Below are positions 10,403 to 22,340 of a stretch of 50,127 bases of DNA, one piece after another. Source of the stretch: Polymyxa betae (taxonomy: Eukaryota; Endomyxa; Phytomyxea; Plasmodiophorida; Plasmodiophoridae). The stretch covers positions 1 to 50,127 of the forward strand of contig RBZT01000816.1 in assembly GCA_003693705.1 (NCBI GenBank), written 5' to 3'. Each line of letters begins with the position of its first letter. Within the stretch, counting starts at the first letter, position 1. A program made the translations under genes and the position numbers. The notes under the pieces were generated by a model that was not told the origin of the DNA, did no database searches, and worked only from the letters and a program-made list of their open reading frames with translations.

Positions 10403-11777
10403 CTACAGCGATTTCTTGAAAACACATTGCAGCCATCGGCGCTGCATTTCCAGGTTTTCCTTCCGATTCACGACAACTTTCTCGACGATCGTGCTGGAGA
10501 CTACCTCGAAACCTTGGTCCATAAACAGCTGCTCTAATTCCTCCTGACAAAGCACGACTCAGTCATTACCTCATCAATGAAGCAGCCGAACATAACAAAA
10601 GCGGCAATAATTCGTGCAAATTTTGCAGCCTTTAATTACCTTTTTGAAGAAATATGACAGGGTCCCATCACCACGAATATATAGATCGGTATCAAGTCGA
10701 GATTTGCAATCAAACCTAAACACAGCCATTGAATAACGGACATGAAAGCTTTGTAAGAGCAAGATGAAGAAAGTTTCTGAGCTGAGCAAAAAATGTACCT
10801 GAGTTGGGTCATGTCTTTGTGAGCGTAATCACGAATGACAACGATGCCGCCGCCTCTTAGTACGTTTCGAATATTGTCGACGACGCGCCTAGACAAAGGT
10901 CAAACAAACACGAGCAGAAAGAAGAAGCTCAGCAAAACACTCAATTCATAATAAGCGACGATGACAGTAAAACAGTGATTTCAATAGATTTGCGATCAAT
11001 CAAACAAATAGTAAAAACACAATGTTGAGAGTTACCGCAAGCTGATGGGGACGATCGCTGACAAGGCGAACAGCATGGTGCAAATGTCGACGTTGCGAAC
11101 TGTCTCAGGAAACGGCTGCGTCATATCGTGAACAAACGCTGTGATACGTTCAGGATCGAATTCGGCATGGTTTCGCAACATGTTGATGGATCGATCGGAG
11201 AAGTCCACGGCGACAGCATCGAGGTTCGGGAGCGTCGCTAACAGCGGGAATAGAGCGTTCCCAACACCACAGCCACATTCTGTTGATAGATCAGTTGAAA
11301 CCAGCAAGCCTCTAATTCCAAGTTGAAAAACGAAACGATCAACAAACAGGATGTGATAAGCCAAATGTTCGAATGTCAAAAATCCACCTAGTAAAAGCGG
11401 GCGGCGATCGGTGATCGTTCGAATAGCGTCGAGTTCAGGAAATTCGTGCAGAAGGTAATGTCGATCCTGATCACATGAACTAAGCAACAGCAATCATTCG
11501 ATTTGCTGCATCGAGCACCGAAACAAACATGCTGCGAAACGGCGAAAAAAACTCTCGAGATTCTGACAGAGCAATCCAGTATGATTACCTTGAAGAAACG
11601 ATCTGTATTATCTCGATAGAAGAGATCCCAATGACGCCGAGTCTCGGTACAGTAATAGGATTTGAGCTTCTCGGGGATGGAATGGCGCTCGTGCTGGGCC
11701 AGGATATCGTCCTGCGACAGCGTCGGAACCTGAGCGGCGTCGACGGCTCGGCCGCAGACGTAGCGCTGCGAGGCCAT
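10403..11777 (-). CDS. METTL6: METTL6-type tRNA(Ser) m3C methyltransferase
   Basis: Six exons (11777-11589, 11466-11388, 11279-11036, 10888-10799, 10715-10640, 10543-10403) code 272 residues, close to animal METTL6. The family methylates C32 of certain tRNAs, using S-adenosylmethionine. Order of motifs: HWDLFYRDNTDRFFK then DRHYLLHEFPEL, the SAM-binding loop ECGCGVGNALFPLL, AVDFSDRSI, FVHDMTQPFP, FALSAIVP, GGGIVVIRDYAHKD, YIRGDGTLSYFF, and the end VNRKENLEMQRRWLQ. WDLFY favours METTL6 over METTL2/8. The start is the ATG before ASQRYVCG; another ATG 55 bases upstream is in a different frame and would need an extra splice. The gene shares the window with ELP3, another tRNA-modifying enzyme, but is not next to it. 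Confidence 0.9.
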
Positions 11778-12751
11778 GAAATCGTCGACGAATCTGATCG
11801 GTCAACGACTCCGTGACGGACGCCGACGCCATTCTGTCTTCAGAAGAGCTTTAAGGTGGAAGAAGCTCCGAATATTACTTAGTACGAGCTGCTGCTCTCG
11901 CAGAGCGTTTTACAGAAGTTGCAATACGGTTGAAAACATAAACTGACTATTCATTTCGATTGCGATCGTTTCTGATTCGGTCCAGCTTCAAGCGTTTGCC
12001 ATTTCGGGGAACAGATACTGAACATCCCATTCTGCTGCTGCATCCGTGCACACCGTTGTTTTCGGAGAAAGTCGGGCCGATGAGCGGTAAGGGCTCGAGC
12101 TCCATCACGATGTTGATTACAGCCAAGAATCTGGCCGCGATATTAGCTATGCTCTTTCTTTCTCTCTCTCTCAATGCTGTTCTGGATTTCTGATATGTTC
12201 CGATTTGATATTCTGTTTTACTGCTGTCATTGCCAACCTGATCGAATTGTGTTCTTCTGATAGGTGAATATTCCACATTGGAAATGTTTGGCGAAGTTTT
12301 CCCAGACTCCCTCATAATAGGAATATCACAACTTTCGTTGGTGCTTTCATAAAGGCTCGACGATTTAAGAGCAGTTTAGATGGAATCTGTGTCTGATCTG
12401 CTGTGTTTTAGCTCGTTGGGGATCATCTGCTGCCTTGATTGCCTGAATATAGTGTTTTCCAATCAGAGTTAAATAAGTGAAATAAGTATTAGCGATCTGT
12501 TACAGTTGGACTTGAAGGCACTGGAAATTGACTTCAATCCGTTGGCAAAAAGTCAATTTGTGATAAGAAAAAGTGCGCATCTTTTTAAAATTTCATCGAA
12601 TCTGCCTGAAGCTCACAAGCCTTATGTGTGGAGCAGCCTCCTTACTGGCGACGTGACCAGGCGATGTTGGTGCGGAGGCGCGGACTTCTGCGATCGGCTC
12701 TCTCTCCTTCATCAGAATCGATCGCTGCCCTATTTGTTGTCGTGGAAAACT
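11778..12751. other. Shared upstream region of METTL6 and REEP genes
   Basis: The two genes diverge from here, so both promoters should lie inside. The frame of the REEP gene is open for about 80 codons upstream of its ATG, but the sequence does not resemble the family and is taken as leader. No RNA gene or repeat seen. Confidence 0.45.
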
Positions 12752-13518
12752 ATGTCCATCGTCCAGAGCGCCACCAAGCAGTTCGAGGCCGTTAAGGCCG
12801 ACGGTATTGCGACTTACAAGTCGCTCGATGCATGCCTCAGCAAAGTCGATCTGCTGAAGAAGATCGAGGGTCAGACTAAGGTTAAGCCGATCCATGCTGT
12901 GAGCGGGATCGCTGTCTCCTCGGTCCTGTTCCTGCTGTTCGGCTTCGGAGCTAACGCGCTAACGTCGGTTTGACGACCCCGTTTGACTCAATGGATCTGA
13001 TTATGCATACAGTAACCTGGTAGGATTCATCTACCCTCTGTATGCTAGTTTCACAGCCTTGAAGTCTCCGTCCAGTGAAGACGACACGTAAGTTCTTTTA
13101 TTTATTTTTCTAGGTGTGTTCTTCCTACCCTGAAATTCTAACGAGAATAGTCTATTCCTGTCCGACTTTGCTCTTATGATGCGTTTTTCTTAGAATAAGT
13201 TTGCTTTGCTGTGATTGTTTTCTTTGTTTGCTATGTTTCTCATTGATTGTCGTGCTCAGGTTCTGGCTGACGTACTGGGTCGTCTATTCTTTCTTTGGAC
13301 TGGTTGAATCATTCATGGACATGACTATGGGATGGGTTCCCTTCTACCATCTCTGCAAGCTTGCCTTCTTGGTCTGGTCCTTTCTTCCCCAGACCAAGGG
13401 TGCTCAGTTAATCTTCACTATGGTCGTTGATCCAGTCATGGCTCACATCCCCGCCTGCTGTGGAGGAGTTAACCTGAACGTACAGCGTTCCACCGCTTCC
13501 ACCAAGAAAGTCGAATAA
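12752..13518 (+). CDS. REEP5: REEP5/Yop1/HVA22-family ER-shaping membrane protein
   Basis: Three exons (12752-12963, 13013-13087, 13260-13518) code 181 residues, the normal length. These proteins bend ER membranes through paired hairpins. The first hydrophobic stretch is GIAVSSVLFLLFGFGANALT, followed directly by NLVGFIYPLYASFTALKS and the family signature FWLTYWVVYSFFGLVES, then WVPFYHLCKLAFLVWSFLPQ and a soluble tail. A preceding C-terminus-facing helix carries the conserved spacing. The first donor is an unusual GTCGGT; only that choice keeps TNLVGF in frame. An AATAAA lies about 50 bases after the stop. The gene converges with the TTLL gene. Confidence 0.92.
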
Positions 13519-13832
13519 ATGATCCCGTGATCAGACTGCATTTCGGATTTTAATTGCATAAGTTCGAATAAACCACGTTTAACCTAAAATAGGATCTGTT
13601 TTCTGGTTATTCTGGCAAGCCATTACTCATTTTCTAGCGCAAATCTCCTTTAAGCCATCAGGCTAGCTAAACATAGCAGATAACAGCAGGTTAAAAGGCA
13701 GACTTAATCATTTTATCTATAGGCAAAAGACAAGTTCGTACCTTCTGTTTCGCCTTTTCATCAAAAATTCTTTGATTATTTGCAAGCAGTTTGGAGATAA
13801 CCGAACCGGGTTCGTCATCACTGATCTAAGAG
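13519..13832. other. Convergent 3' ends of REEP and TTLL genes
   Basis: AT-rich spacer of about 310 bases. It holds GAATAAACC about 50 bases after the REEP stop, a likely poly(A) signal. Nothing else seen. Confidence 0.5.
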
Positions 13833-15938
13833 TTAGTATGGCATGTCGTAGTGAAGACAATCGTACCAGGAAACTTCAGGCAGAATCACTTTGAATCCGG
13901 TTTTTTGTGCTCTCTGAAGTTCAAGGTTCTGTTGTTTGTTAACGCTTTCTGTTCGATTTAGCTTGGAGATAGGCTCTGTCAAGCGATCGTGAAAAGAAGC
14001 CTTGGGTTTCTGACCGTGCTCTGGAACAACAATAGCGAACAAGTCCCGGAGCATTTTACTCTTGACCTGCAAACAGATCAGATGACCAGGAATTTCTATT
14101 AAAGCCTCACAACGAACATTGTGATCAAGTGGAGTATCAGATTTTAAGCTTGGATTTCGGTTAATTTCAATCAGCCATGGTTTCAAATCTTGATCGAGTA
14201 AAACATCGAATCCAAGCAACTGAAATGATAATGCCCCGTTGCTGTGAGAGCAAGGTTCAACACAGTTAAGAGCAAGTTGATAGACAGATACTTAGGAGTT
14301 GGATAGTTGGCACGATATTGATGTCGAAGATGTGCAGATCCTGATATAACAGCTTTGGCGACGACCTGGTGGATGTCTGGCCATATCGCAGCAGCGTCAG
14401 CGTCGTCATTGCTAGCTTCAAGCCCTAGATGCTCTGTCATTGCAATGTATCAAGAACACCAAGAAGGAGCTTGAACTGATTCAATAAAGGCAAACGACGC
14501 CAAGGATAGTCGTGAATAATACTCACATTTAAAAAACGATTTCAGAGTCCACTTGTTACCAGAGTCAGTTTTCTTTTCGTCTTGGTTGAACTGGTAGGCA
14601 TCACTGCTCTTGTTGATAGCGTAGTTCGTCAAATGCATAAACGAACGGGATAAATTGCAGGCATCAGGCGCACTATAGACAACCGCACTAAGACTGAAGA
14701 TAGAATGACCAAAACCTTCCATACCTGTATGATTCAGTGCAAAGCCTAACAAGGCCATCATCATACACAAACACACGAAGTGGATCGACGGACGTTATCA
14801 GAACATACAATCTTAAATCGAATTTAAACCCATTAATCAGATAGGGCCGATCCAAATATAACTGGCAGACCTATAAAACTACAATCAGCAACTAAGCTTG
14901 CCTGAGATGACTCAGAATATGCATGAAATAGGCGAACACCAAAGCTTAAACAGATAAATAAATGCTTACCTGATTTTCGTGACGATCAATATCGGCAGAA
15001 TTCGAGGTCAAGAAAATCCCTCTCCCTTGACATCGTCCATCAGGCTTGACGATGACAACCGACTTTGGATTCTTCTCCAAATACTTCACCAGAAACGGGT
15101 ATTCCTCTGGCAGCAACCAGGTTTGGGGGAATATGTCGTATTCTTGAGGGCAAATAGCCCGCATAGCATTCAAATTTCGACACAGATTCTTTTTCCTGGA
15201 CAGCTGCTCCATTCCCTTGTAAAGATAATGAGAAAATCATTGCCGGTGAGAACTAGAGGCAATACAGGTGTCTGGCTGACGCGCTGGTGAGATCGAATCT
15301 GACGGTAGAAGTTCAGGTCGGCGGATTCGATCCAGCCGATGTCAAACGGAGGCCTACAAATCGCAGCTGTTAGTGCCTTGCCATTGGAAATTAGAGAAAT
15401 CATGAAATTAAAGCGCAGAAAACTGAAGATGCACCTAGAGAACAAGATTGAAAAGCAGCAAACAAGAAAGCTAATGCAAAGGCTCAACTCAGAAATACAA
15501 TCTCCCAACACAAAACCAAGAGCTGGCACTTTTGATCGACAGCCTTTACAAACAATAATGAAAACCTAATGTTGACAATTCTTTGGCAAATATTTAGCTT
15601 TAATGATGACACCTTTAGTTAACAGCTGAAAATAACGATGAGTCTTAAAACTAAGGAATTCAGATACCAAACATCATCCAGCAAAAAAGACACGACAAAG
15701 CGAAAGCGAAAATATTAAAAGTTAATAAGTACAAGAGCACGATATAAATCAGAGTGGAAGACGAAATAACAAGAGCTGCTTACAGCTGAGACTGAGCTTT
15801 GCATTTGTTAACACGCCTCCATTTAAATGATTTTACAGTTTCATGGACAACTGCTTGCCGCGATACAAGGTAGATCTTTCGTGGTCTAGCAGCTTCCCCA
15901 TGGAGGAATTTCGTATCCAGATCATCGGAAGATGACAT
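13833..15938 (-). CDS. Tubulin tyrosine ligase-like polyglutamylase (TTLL family)
   Basis: Eight exons (15938-15784, 15353-15266, 15215-14970, 14870-14725, 14672-14527, 14424-14292, 14241-14118, 14066-13833) code 423 residues. TTLL enzymes add glutamates to tubulin tails and tune flagella and spindles. Seen in order: [41 protein letters not shown], the ATP-grasp loop [69 protein letters not shown]. The catalytic E and N of EIN are present. It is closest to TTLL6/13 and short, without a long C-terminal tail. Intron 14117-14067 is 51 nt with no stop, so its retention would insert 17 residues. A small exon inside the 430-nt first intron cannot be excluded. Confidence 0.93.
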
Positions 15939-16479
15939 TCCCTGAATCGCTGTGCCTTTCCAGTAATGCACCGACGAACGACGATCCAAGAGGTGTGACG
16001 ATCCAAGCAATTAGAATCGTGAATGGATTGATGATGGCAGCACCCTTGAATGAAGAATAGAAGGTGGTGGGATTCATTATGACGCCGCCTTCCATGAAAC
16101 GTTTCTCATGTCGATGGCCAAGCGTTGACCCTGTATGCAGGATGGGAACGGTTGAATTCAAAGAGGCCGTTTTTAAGGTCCGGGGGGCACATTTAGGCCA
16201 AGAAAGTAAAGATCAGTATGAGGTCAAGAGAATAAGGATTCAGTATGTTGTGTTTTGCATAGAATAACTACGACAGTACGGTTTCATTGCAGTAAACTAT
16301 GGGATTGTTCCATGTCAACAATAAAGCAAAAGCAGATTCTTTCTGAGAGCGTGGCGAGTAACGAACACTATCAGGGCACCCGAGCAACTGAAATTAAAGC
16401 TACATCTTCCTGACCCTTAACAAGCGTCTGACCGACCTCATCTGTATTTCATAGAAAAAATCGATTTAAAGTTGCGAAA
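15939..16479. other. Divergent promoter region of TTLL and SYF2 genes
   Basis: About 540 bases between two gene starts pointing away from each other. Some minus-strand reading frame remains open upstream of the TTLL ATG but has no family likeness. No RNA gene or repeat seen. Confidence 0.45.
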
Positions 16480-18303
16480 ATGCGTAGCTATCAGCCACAT
16501 TTTTATCGTCGCTGACGATGGGGGTGATCACACTTCGAGTGTCGATTTCAGACGCAGGCAGCGATAATGCTGATGAGTCTGCCTGCGGTTACTTGCGGTT
16601 TAAGACAGTAACCGGGTCGTTGACAGGTTCTCTCGCCGCCATAACCAGTTTGCACCATCTAATGTTGTCGCAGATGATGAATGGCAGGCATTCGCTGAGC
16701 AGCTACCCAACCTCAAAATTGAATGTATTGCACATCGAAAATCCATTCGGTTCCAGTCTATCAAGGTATGCAATTGTTGTTTCTCGACTCTATGGGTTCA
16801 CTGCATTTCTTTTGGCTTTTTGTATAATGGTGCTGTCACTTGCGGAATCAAACCTCAATTTGTGTAGTGATCACATTTAACTTTATGCTGTTCGCAATAG
16901 TGCGCCTGGTTTGGGTTTGAGAGGAAAATTTTTGACACTTATTGTTCTAACTTGTTTTACTTAGAAAAACTGGGATGTCAAAGTAACGGGAACCGCCAGG
17001 TTTGGATCGCTCAAAGTCACTCCGGCCAAAAGGGGATATATTCTGTTTGAAATCGTCCTTGACGATGACGAGCATGAGGGTATTGTTGCCGAACTTTCTA
17101 GTGGAGACGAAGTTCTTAAACAGCTTGCTGAATCTGTTAACTGGAGAACTATGAACCCGTCCCTGCCTCTCAGAATCGAATCCTGGTAATCACAAAGTCT
17201 TATCGACACTATTGTTGCATTAATGATAATATCAGCTCGTATGACACGCTGGATGGCACTGATTTTGCATCTGAAGAGAGTGATGATGAGCCACAGGATA
17301 CATCCGAGCCCGTGGTTGCCCCTTCTGCAACATCACAGGAGCATCAGAAACGGCTATTCGATCTTCGGATGAAGATGAACCAGGCTCGAGCTTTGAATAG
17401 GAAGCAGATTCAAGAGGAGGAGGCCAGGTTGACGGAGACACCAGCTCAACGAAAGAAACGTCTGGAGCGGGAGTATCGAAAACGTCAACAGGAAGAGAGG
17501 GAGCAGCATCCTTTAACGGTATGTGGCTGGTTCTTTCATATTATTGCTGTCATTTTCTATTTAATATCATTATGGTTTGCTCAAATAACGTTGGTACAGA
17601 AAGAGGATAAAGAACAGCAGCTTCTGCATGAGACAGCTGAATCAGTTGAGGCACAGCGTGTTCGCGAAAACAACAAGAATCCGGCTGCGTTTGGATGGGA
17701 TGGTAACTGAAAATTCTATCAGCTTGTGTTTTGTTTTCTTCCTCCATTTGTTTATCTACTTTTTTCATTGTTGTATAACTCTGTTTTCTTATCATTGTTG
17801 TAGTATTCAATCAAGATGCGTTGTATCGAGCTTACAAGAAGCGTACGAAAAACATTCCTGTTGGTGCCGAAATCGATATTGTTGATGCCGAAGATGCTGC
17901 TTTGAACTACGGTCTAACCCCAAGACCATCTAATGTACGCTCCGATCGTTCTCCTGAATCTTTCATCTCATTGTTTGGTTATGTTTTCCTTTTCGGCTTC
18001 TGGTTCTTTTACTCCCGAGGTTTTGAGCTTGATGATTTGTGGTCGTTAGTTTGCTGCTTTCTCTGCATTTTTTGGCGTCACTCTAATATGGCCGGTGGTT
18101 AGGCTGCAATCGACAACATGGTAGCAGAGTTAACAGCTACACACGAAAGACGTTCGAAGTTCAGCCGTCGTCGACAGTTTTATGAAGACGAGACTGTCAG
18201 CTATATCAACGAGCGCAACAGGGTGTTCAACAAAAAGGTTGCCAGGTTCTTCGATCCTTATACACAAGAGCTTAAGGCAAATATCGAAAAGGGTACCGGA
18301 TAA
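16480..18303 (+). CDS. SYF2: Pre-mRNA splicing factor SYF2 with an extra N-terminal region
   Basis: Seven exons (16480-16507, 16605-16765, 16965-17185, 17236-17518, 17600-17702, 17804-17934, 18103-18303) code 375 residues. SYF2 is a small NineTeen-complex-associated protein of the active spliceosome. Its domain fills residues ~170-375: KRLFDLRMKMNQARALNRKQ, FGWDVFNQDALYRAYKKR, AAIDNMVAELTATHERRSKF, SRRRQFYEDETVSYINERN, and the conserved end ELKANIEKGTG. Before it lie ~140 residues I do not recognise (WQAFAEQLPNLKIECIAHR, VTGTARFGSLKVTPAKRG) and an acidic linker (FASEESDDEPQD). The SYF2 frame has no usable ATG without the upstream exons, which argues for a true single protein. The first exon is short (28 nt) and the least certain part. 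Confidence 0.85.
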
Positions 18304-18362
18304 TTTACTGTACTTAAACATAATATTCTGACCATTTTTGTTTTTGGGATTTTCTGCTTTAT

Positions 18363-18442
18363 GGTACTGGAACTCGACTCTCGGTACTCGAACTCGACTG
18401 TCGGTACTCATACTTGACTGTCGGTACTCGTACTTGATTCTC
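18363..18442 (+). repeat. Four tandem copies of a 20-base unit
   Basis: Four exact-length units start at 18363, 18383, 18403 and 18423, each beginning GGTACT and ending in (A/T)CTC or TGTC. They differ at a few bases. They lie about 60 bases after the SYF2 stop, probably in its 3' untranslated region. Confidence 0.9.
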
Positions 18443-19151
18443 ACAACTGATGGCGTCCGCTCGTCCTGGGCTATCAGCAGTTCCACGTACCCTCAAGTTA
18501 GTCAACACCCTTTGATTGGATCCTGCGAAGTACGTTGCCGCCTCCAATGGGATTTGATCATCTCTTTCCTTTGATTAGAAATGCACTACAGCTTGGGCAG
18601 TATCCGCTATCCAGTTCTGCGAATCACAAACATGCTCCCTCAAACAACTCATTCTGCTTCCTTGGGCTCCATGATTTCACCCAGGAACTCCCAAATACTT
18701 CAAGCTATAAATTGCATTGGCTCGATGTTTTTGCAGCTGATCATATCTCTTGCTGAACTCAACAATGTTTCAGAACTAAGGCTATTGGATAACCCACGAA
18801 CTGACACCGAAATCGAAACACAGCAGTATTACGATCGATTGAAGTGTTTCGATTTGCCAACAAATCTTTGGTTGAAAACGCCATTTACGCAGACCATTTC
18901 CTGTTAGTTACAGTAACATATCCATCATGCTTCATCGATCAGGCTCTTCAGGACCGGGTTCTCTAACCTCAATGATGTGAACGCCAGCCAAGCCGACTCA
19001 ATATGAAGAACATACCATAGACCCAGGTCTAGCTGCGAAAGGAGATCCATTTCTACCAGTCGATCTCGATCTGGTCACCAAATCATTTTCTGAAAAGAAA
19101 CAACCTGGTACCCTTGGTCCAGGTCTTGGTTCGGACAGCGTCCGCAGCTCC
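18443..19151. other. Intergenic with a short coding-like stretch
   Basis: On the plus strand about 18755-18895 reads AELNNVSELRLLDNPRTDTE and then YYDRLKCFDLPTNLW, which looks like part of a former coding exon; no flanking exons could be found. GGTCTAGCTGCG at 19026-19037 recurs upstream of the second kinase gene. Confidence 0.35.
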
Positions 19152-21796
19152 ATGATCGTCGACGATGCTCGCTATTCTGGCCCATCCGCATCGCTCTATA
19201 CGCTGAGCGACGCCTCGACCGAGTTGCCAACCCCGACGCTCTATCAGCTGGCTTTGAATTCGCCCCGTCTCACCAATACATTGCTGGTCGCCATCGCCAT
19301 CTGTGGCGTCACGGCCGGCGTGATCGTCAGTGTCGTACTGGTCGAGGCGGGATCCCGGTCTCAAGAAGAATCCGACCAGGTCCTATGTGACATCCGTGGT
19401 CGCCAGCTGGCCAGGACGGTTAACGATTCTGCCTCGTTACTGTATGCGGTCGCCATGACGCTGCAAGATACAAACGATACGGCGGCGTTTCGCTGGGCGC
19501 TCAATATCTCATTGGCGGCCGGGTTTCCGACCGCAGCTGTTACAGCCTCGGTCCGAAACGGGATCGACGGCTCTGTTACGTATCCGTTATTGGCGTCGGC
19601 GAACAACAACGACCGGATCGGTGTCGATCTACGTCTGGGCGCGAACAGCACCAGCGCTGCACTCCTATCTATCAATGGTGAGCACTCGCCCATACAATCT
19701 CGACCCATGACGAAATGTGACTATAACGTTAGGACAGGTACGGAGACAGTCCGCGCCTGTATAGCGATCACGGTCGTCGCACGAGGAGCCAAATGCATCA
19801 TCGTCGCTCCGATCTGCGTCCGCGATGCCGTGGGCCAGTACGCCGCCGCCGACGTGCCCGGCGCCGATATCGTCACGGTCGCCGACGATGGTGGCAGAAT
19901 CCTGGCGGACGCGGGCCCAGCGTCGTTCGCAGCGCGAACGTCGACGTCGGTGTCTGTGCTGGACCGGACCTGGGTCGTGCACTGCACAGCGCCGACGCCG
20001 GAAGCCTCCGCGCTTCCAGTACCGCTTCATGTACTAGTTGGCGCCCTGGTGGCCGGTGCCGTACTGGCCCTGGACATGATGCTGGGCGTGCACTTTTCGC
20101 AAATGCGGACGACGAACGACTGCTGGAATAAGAAGGCGGTGGAGCTGCGGCAACAGAACCAGGAGATGACGATGGCCGAAGGTCACCGCATCCTGTTCGT
20201 TGAGCTGCTCTGTCGGCGCCTGCAGACCATGTCCAAGGCCATCGAACAGCTGACGTCGTTCTCATTGCAGCCGGCTGCCGGTGAACGACTGAGCCGAGAT
20301 CAACGATCCAGTCTGAAACTCATGGAGCAGCATGTCAATCTCATCAACTCGATCTGCGATCAGTTCTGTAACGTTGAATCGGGTTTACGTTTCCATTATC
20401 TGTTTACGTTTCCATTATCGTTTTATTTTTCCATTATCGTTTTACGTTTCCGTTATCGGGTTTACGTTTCTATTGTCGTTTTACGTTTCCGTCTCCATTT
20501 AAGTCAAGTGACTGCTGTTTACGCGCATCTGTTTCGGGGTCAATCAGCTCCCAGTTAACGTCAACACCGAGTGCTTCGTTACTGATGATAATGTTACAGA
20601 GTGCTGGACTTAACCAATATCGACGGTGGTCGATTCCGACTCGATCATAAGCCCTTCTCGATGCGTGCCATCTTCGACCGTTTGGAGAAACGAATGCGCC
20701 CTATTGCTGAATCGAAAGGGCTTCGGTTCGTGGTTGCCGCTGATACCACCCTCCCAACGACAGCGATTGGTGATGAACGACGTATTGATCAGATCTTGTT
20801 CAATGCTGTATCAAATGCGATCAAGTTCACCGAGAACGGTGGCGTCACGGTCACCGCAAGATCCATCAGTAACAGAATCGATCACGATACCAGCACACAG
20901 TATATCACCATTGAGTTTGCGGTTACAGATACAGGTAACGTGACTTTCCTGAAACCCTAAAACCCTAACCACAGTTCAATTCCAGGCCTGGGGTTTTCGT
21001 CCACGACGATCGATACGTTGATGAACGTCAGCGACGATTTCATGGCAACTGGTGAGGTCGGTCTCGGGTTCATCACCATGAAGAAGCTCTGCGCCCTGAT
21101 GGGCGGTAACGTGACCATCGAATCGGACGCCGGCACATCGTCCCGGGTCCGCCTCCGATTCGTGGTCGTGTACGGTCGCGCCTGTCTCGATTTCGAACTG
21201 GCTCTGCCGACGTCGGGAAAGACGTCGCCTCGCTCCACAATCACGACGGCGTCCGGAAAGGCCGCCATCGAAATCCTGCTCGCTGAGGATAACATGACCA
21301 GCGCCAAGATCGCCCAGCGCATGCTGGAGAACGTAAACAGTGTCGGTGTAACGTTAGTCCAGGACGGGGTCGACGCTCTCGCGGCTGTTGGTATTCCGGA
21401 CCCAAGCACGAAGGTCGCCGAGTTCGCTCTCATTCTCATGGATATCAGTCTTCCCAAACTGGTAACGTTACATTTTACGTTTCTGTGGAACGTTGACAAT
21501 CGGTGCAGGATGGTAACGAAGCGGCTCGTCGTATCCGTGCCGCTGGAATGACGTTACCAGTCATTGGTATGACGGCGTCATCACTACCACATCAACATCG
21601 CGAAAGCTTAAGAGCTGGAATGGACGATATTCTATTAAAACCATTCTCAAGACAACAACTGTTACAGATGATTCGATCCTATGGTAGGATCATCATAGAA
21701 GATGATACTCTTACTAGTCCTGGAGATCAATCAACAAGAACACAACCTGCTCTATGTCCTACGCCGCAGAAGATTCCTCTCCATCTCAGCTTCTAA
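19152..21796 (+). CDS. Membrane hybrid histidine kinase 1 (H-box histidine missing)
   Basis: Five exons (19152-19677, 19738-20367, 20602-20934, 20986-21461, 21509-21796) code 750 residues. TM1 (residues ~37-61) and TM2 (~271-292) enclose an external sensor-like domain of about 210 residues. Next come a coiled linker, a dimerisation-like region, a histidine-kinase ATPase domain (N box RIDQILFNAVSNAIKFTE, G1 VTDTGLG split by an intron, G2 GLGFITMKKL) and a receiver domain with its acidic pair (LLAEDN), phospho-Asp (LILMDISLP), Thr (GMTAS) and Lys (LLKPFS). Where hybrid kinases read LCHELRTP the sequence is LCRRLQTM, so the phospho-acceptor His (about residue 335) is Arg. ATP binding and the receiver look intact. 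The first intron is 60 nt and stop-free. Confidence 0.9.
20383..20495 (+). repeat. Minisatellite inside a kinase intron
   Basis: Six imperfect units of 18-19 bases, consensus GTTTACGTTTCCATTATC, in the 234-nt intron 2 of kinase 1. This intron is several times longer than its neighbours, apparently because of the repeat. A TTACGTTTC word also occurs near 21474, 22246 and 34941. Confidence 0.9.
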
Positions 21797-22340
21797 CATG
21801 GTCCAGCAATCATGATTTCCGACACCCTCAGCGTGTGACCTCCGCCTACCAACATCAACGCCGTTCAGGGAACGCTACTTTGTTGTGCAAGATGATCGTG
21901 ACGGGAATCTTCAACGATGGACAATTTGCTGTAAAGTAACACAGCTGAGAGCGGGAGACAGGACAGTCAAGGGAGTCCGGGAGGCCGGGAACATGGATTG
22001 GTCAACACACAGCCGATAATTAGTCATACAGCATCTACATAAACACGCCCAATGATCCACGGTCTAGCTGCGGACAGAACCGGGGGTCGGTACGCCCTTC
22101 ACACTCGACCGACTGTCAGGTACCTAACAAAGCGATCGATGGAAATGGCGCCTGGATCAAATCGATCCGTAGCTGGGACCGTACCGGCCCGTTGGCTCCA
22201 GCGTCGGTCGGAATCGTGCAGCCTCCCTGTCCCTCTCGGGTCGGGTTTTACGTTTCACCGATTAGATCCTCCTGGACCTGCTGGCACGGACTTATTGCAA
22301 TAGGGCGGATTAAGCACGCGCAACCTTTCATGTCATCTCG
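21797..22340. other. Spacer between the two kinase genes
   Basis: About 540 bases. It contains GGTCTAGCTGCG at 22061-22072, the same 12-mer found 126 bases upstream of kinase 1; it may be a shared promoter element left by the duplication. Nothing else recognised. Confidence 0.45.

Noticed and set aside
15301-15350. GGATTCGATCC tRNA B-box-like word
   Set aside because: It codes WIES in the TTLL gene and no cloverleaf can be formed around it.
18581-18907. 108-residue plus-strand frame as a gene
   Set aside because: Only the last third looks coding; the first part has no likeness to any protein and there is no supporting splice or neighbour.
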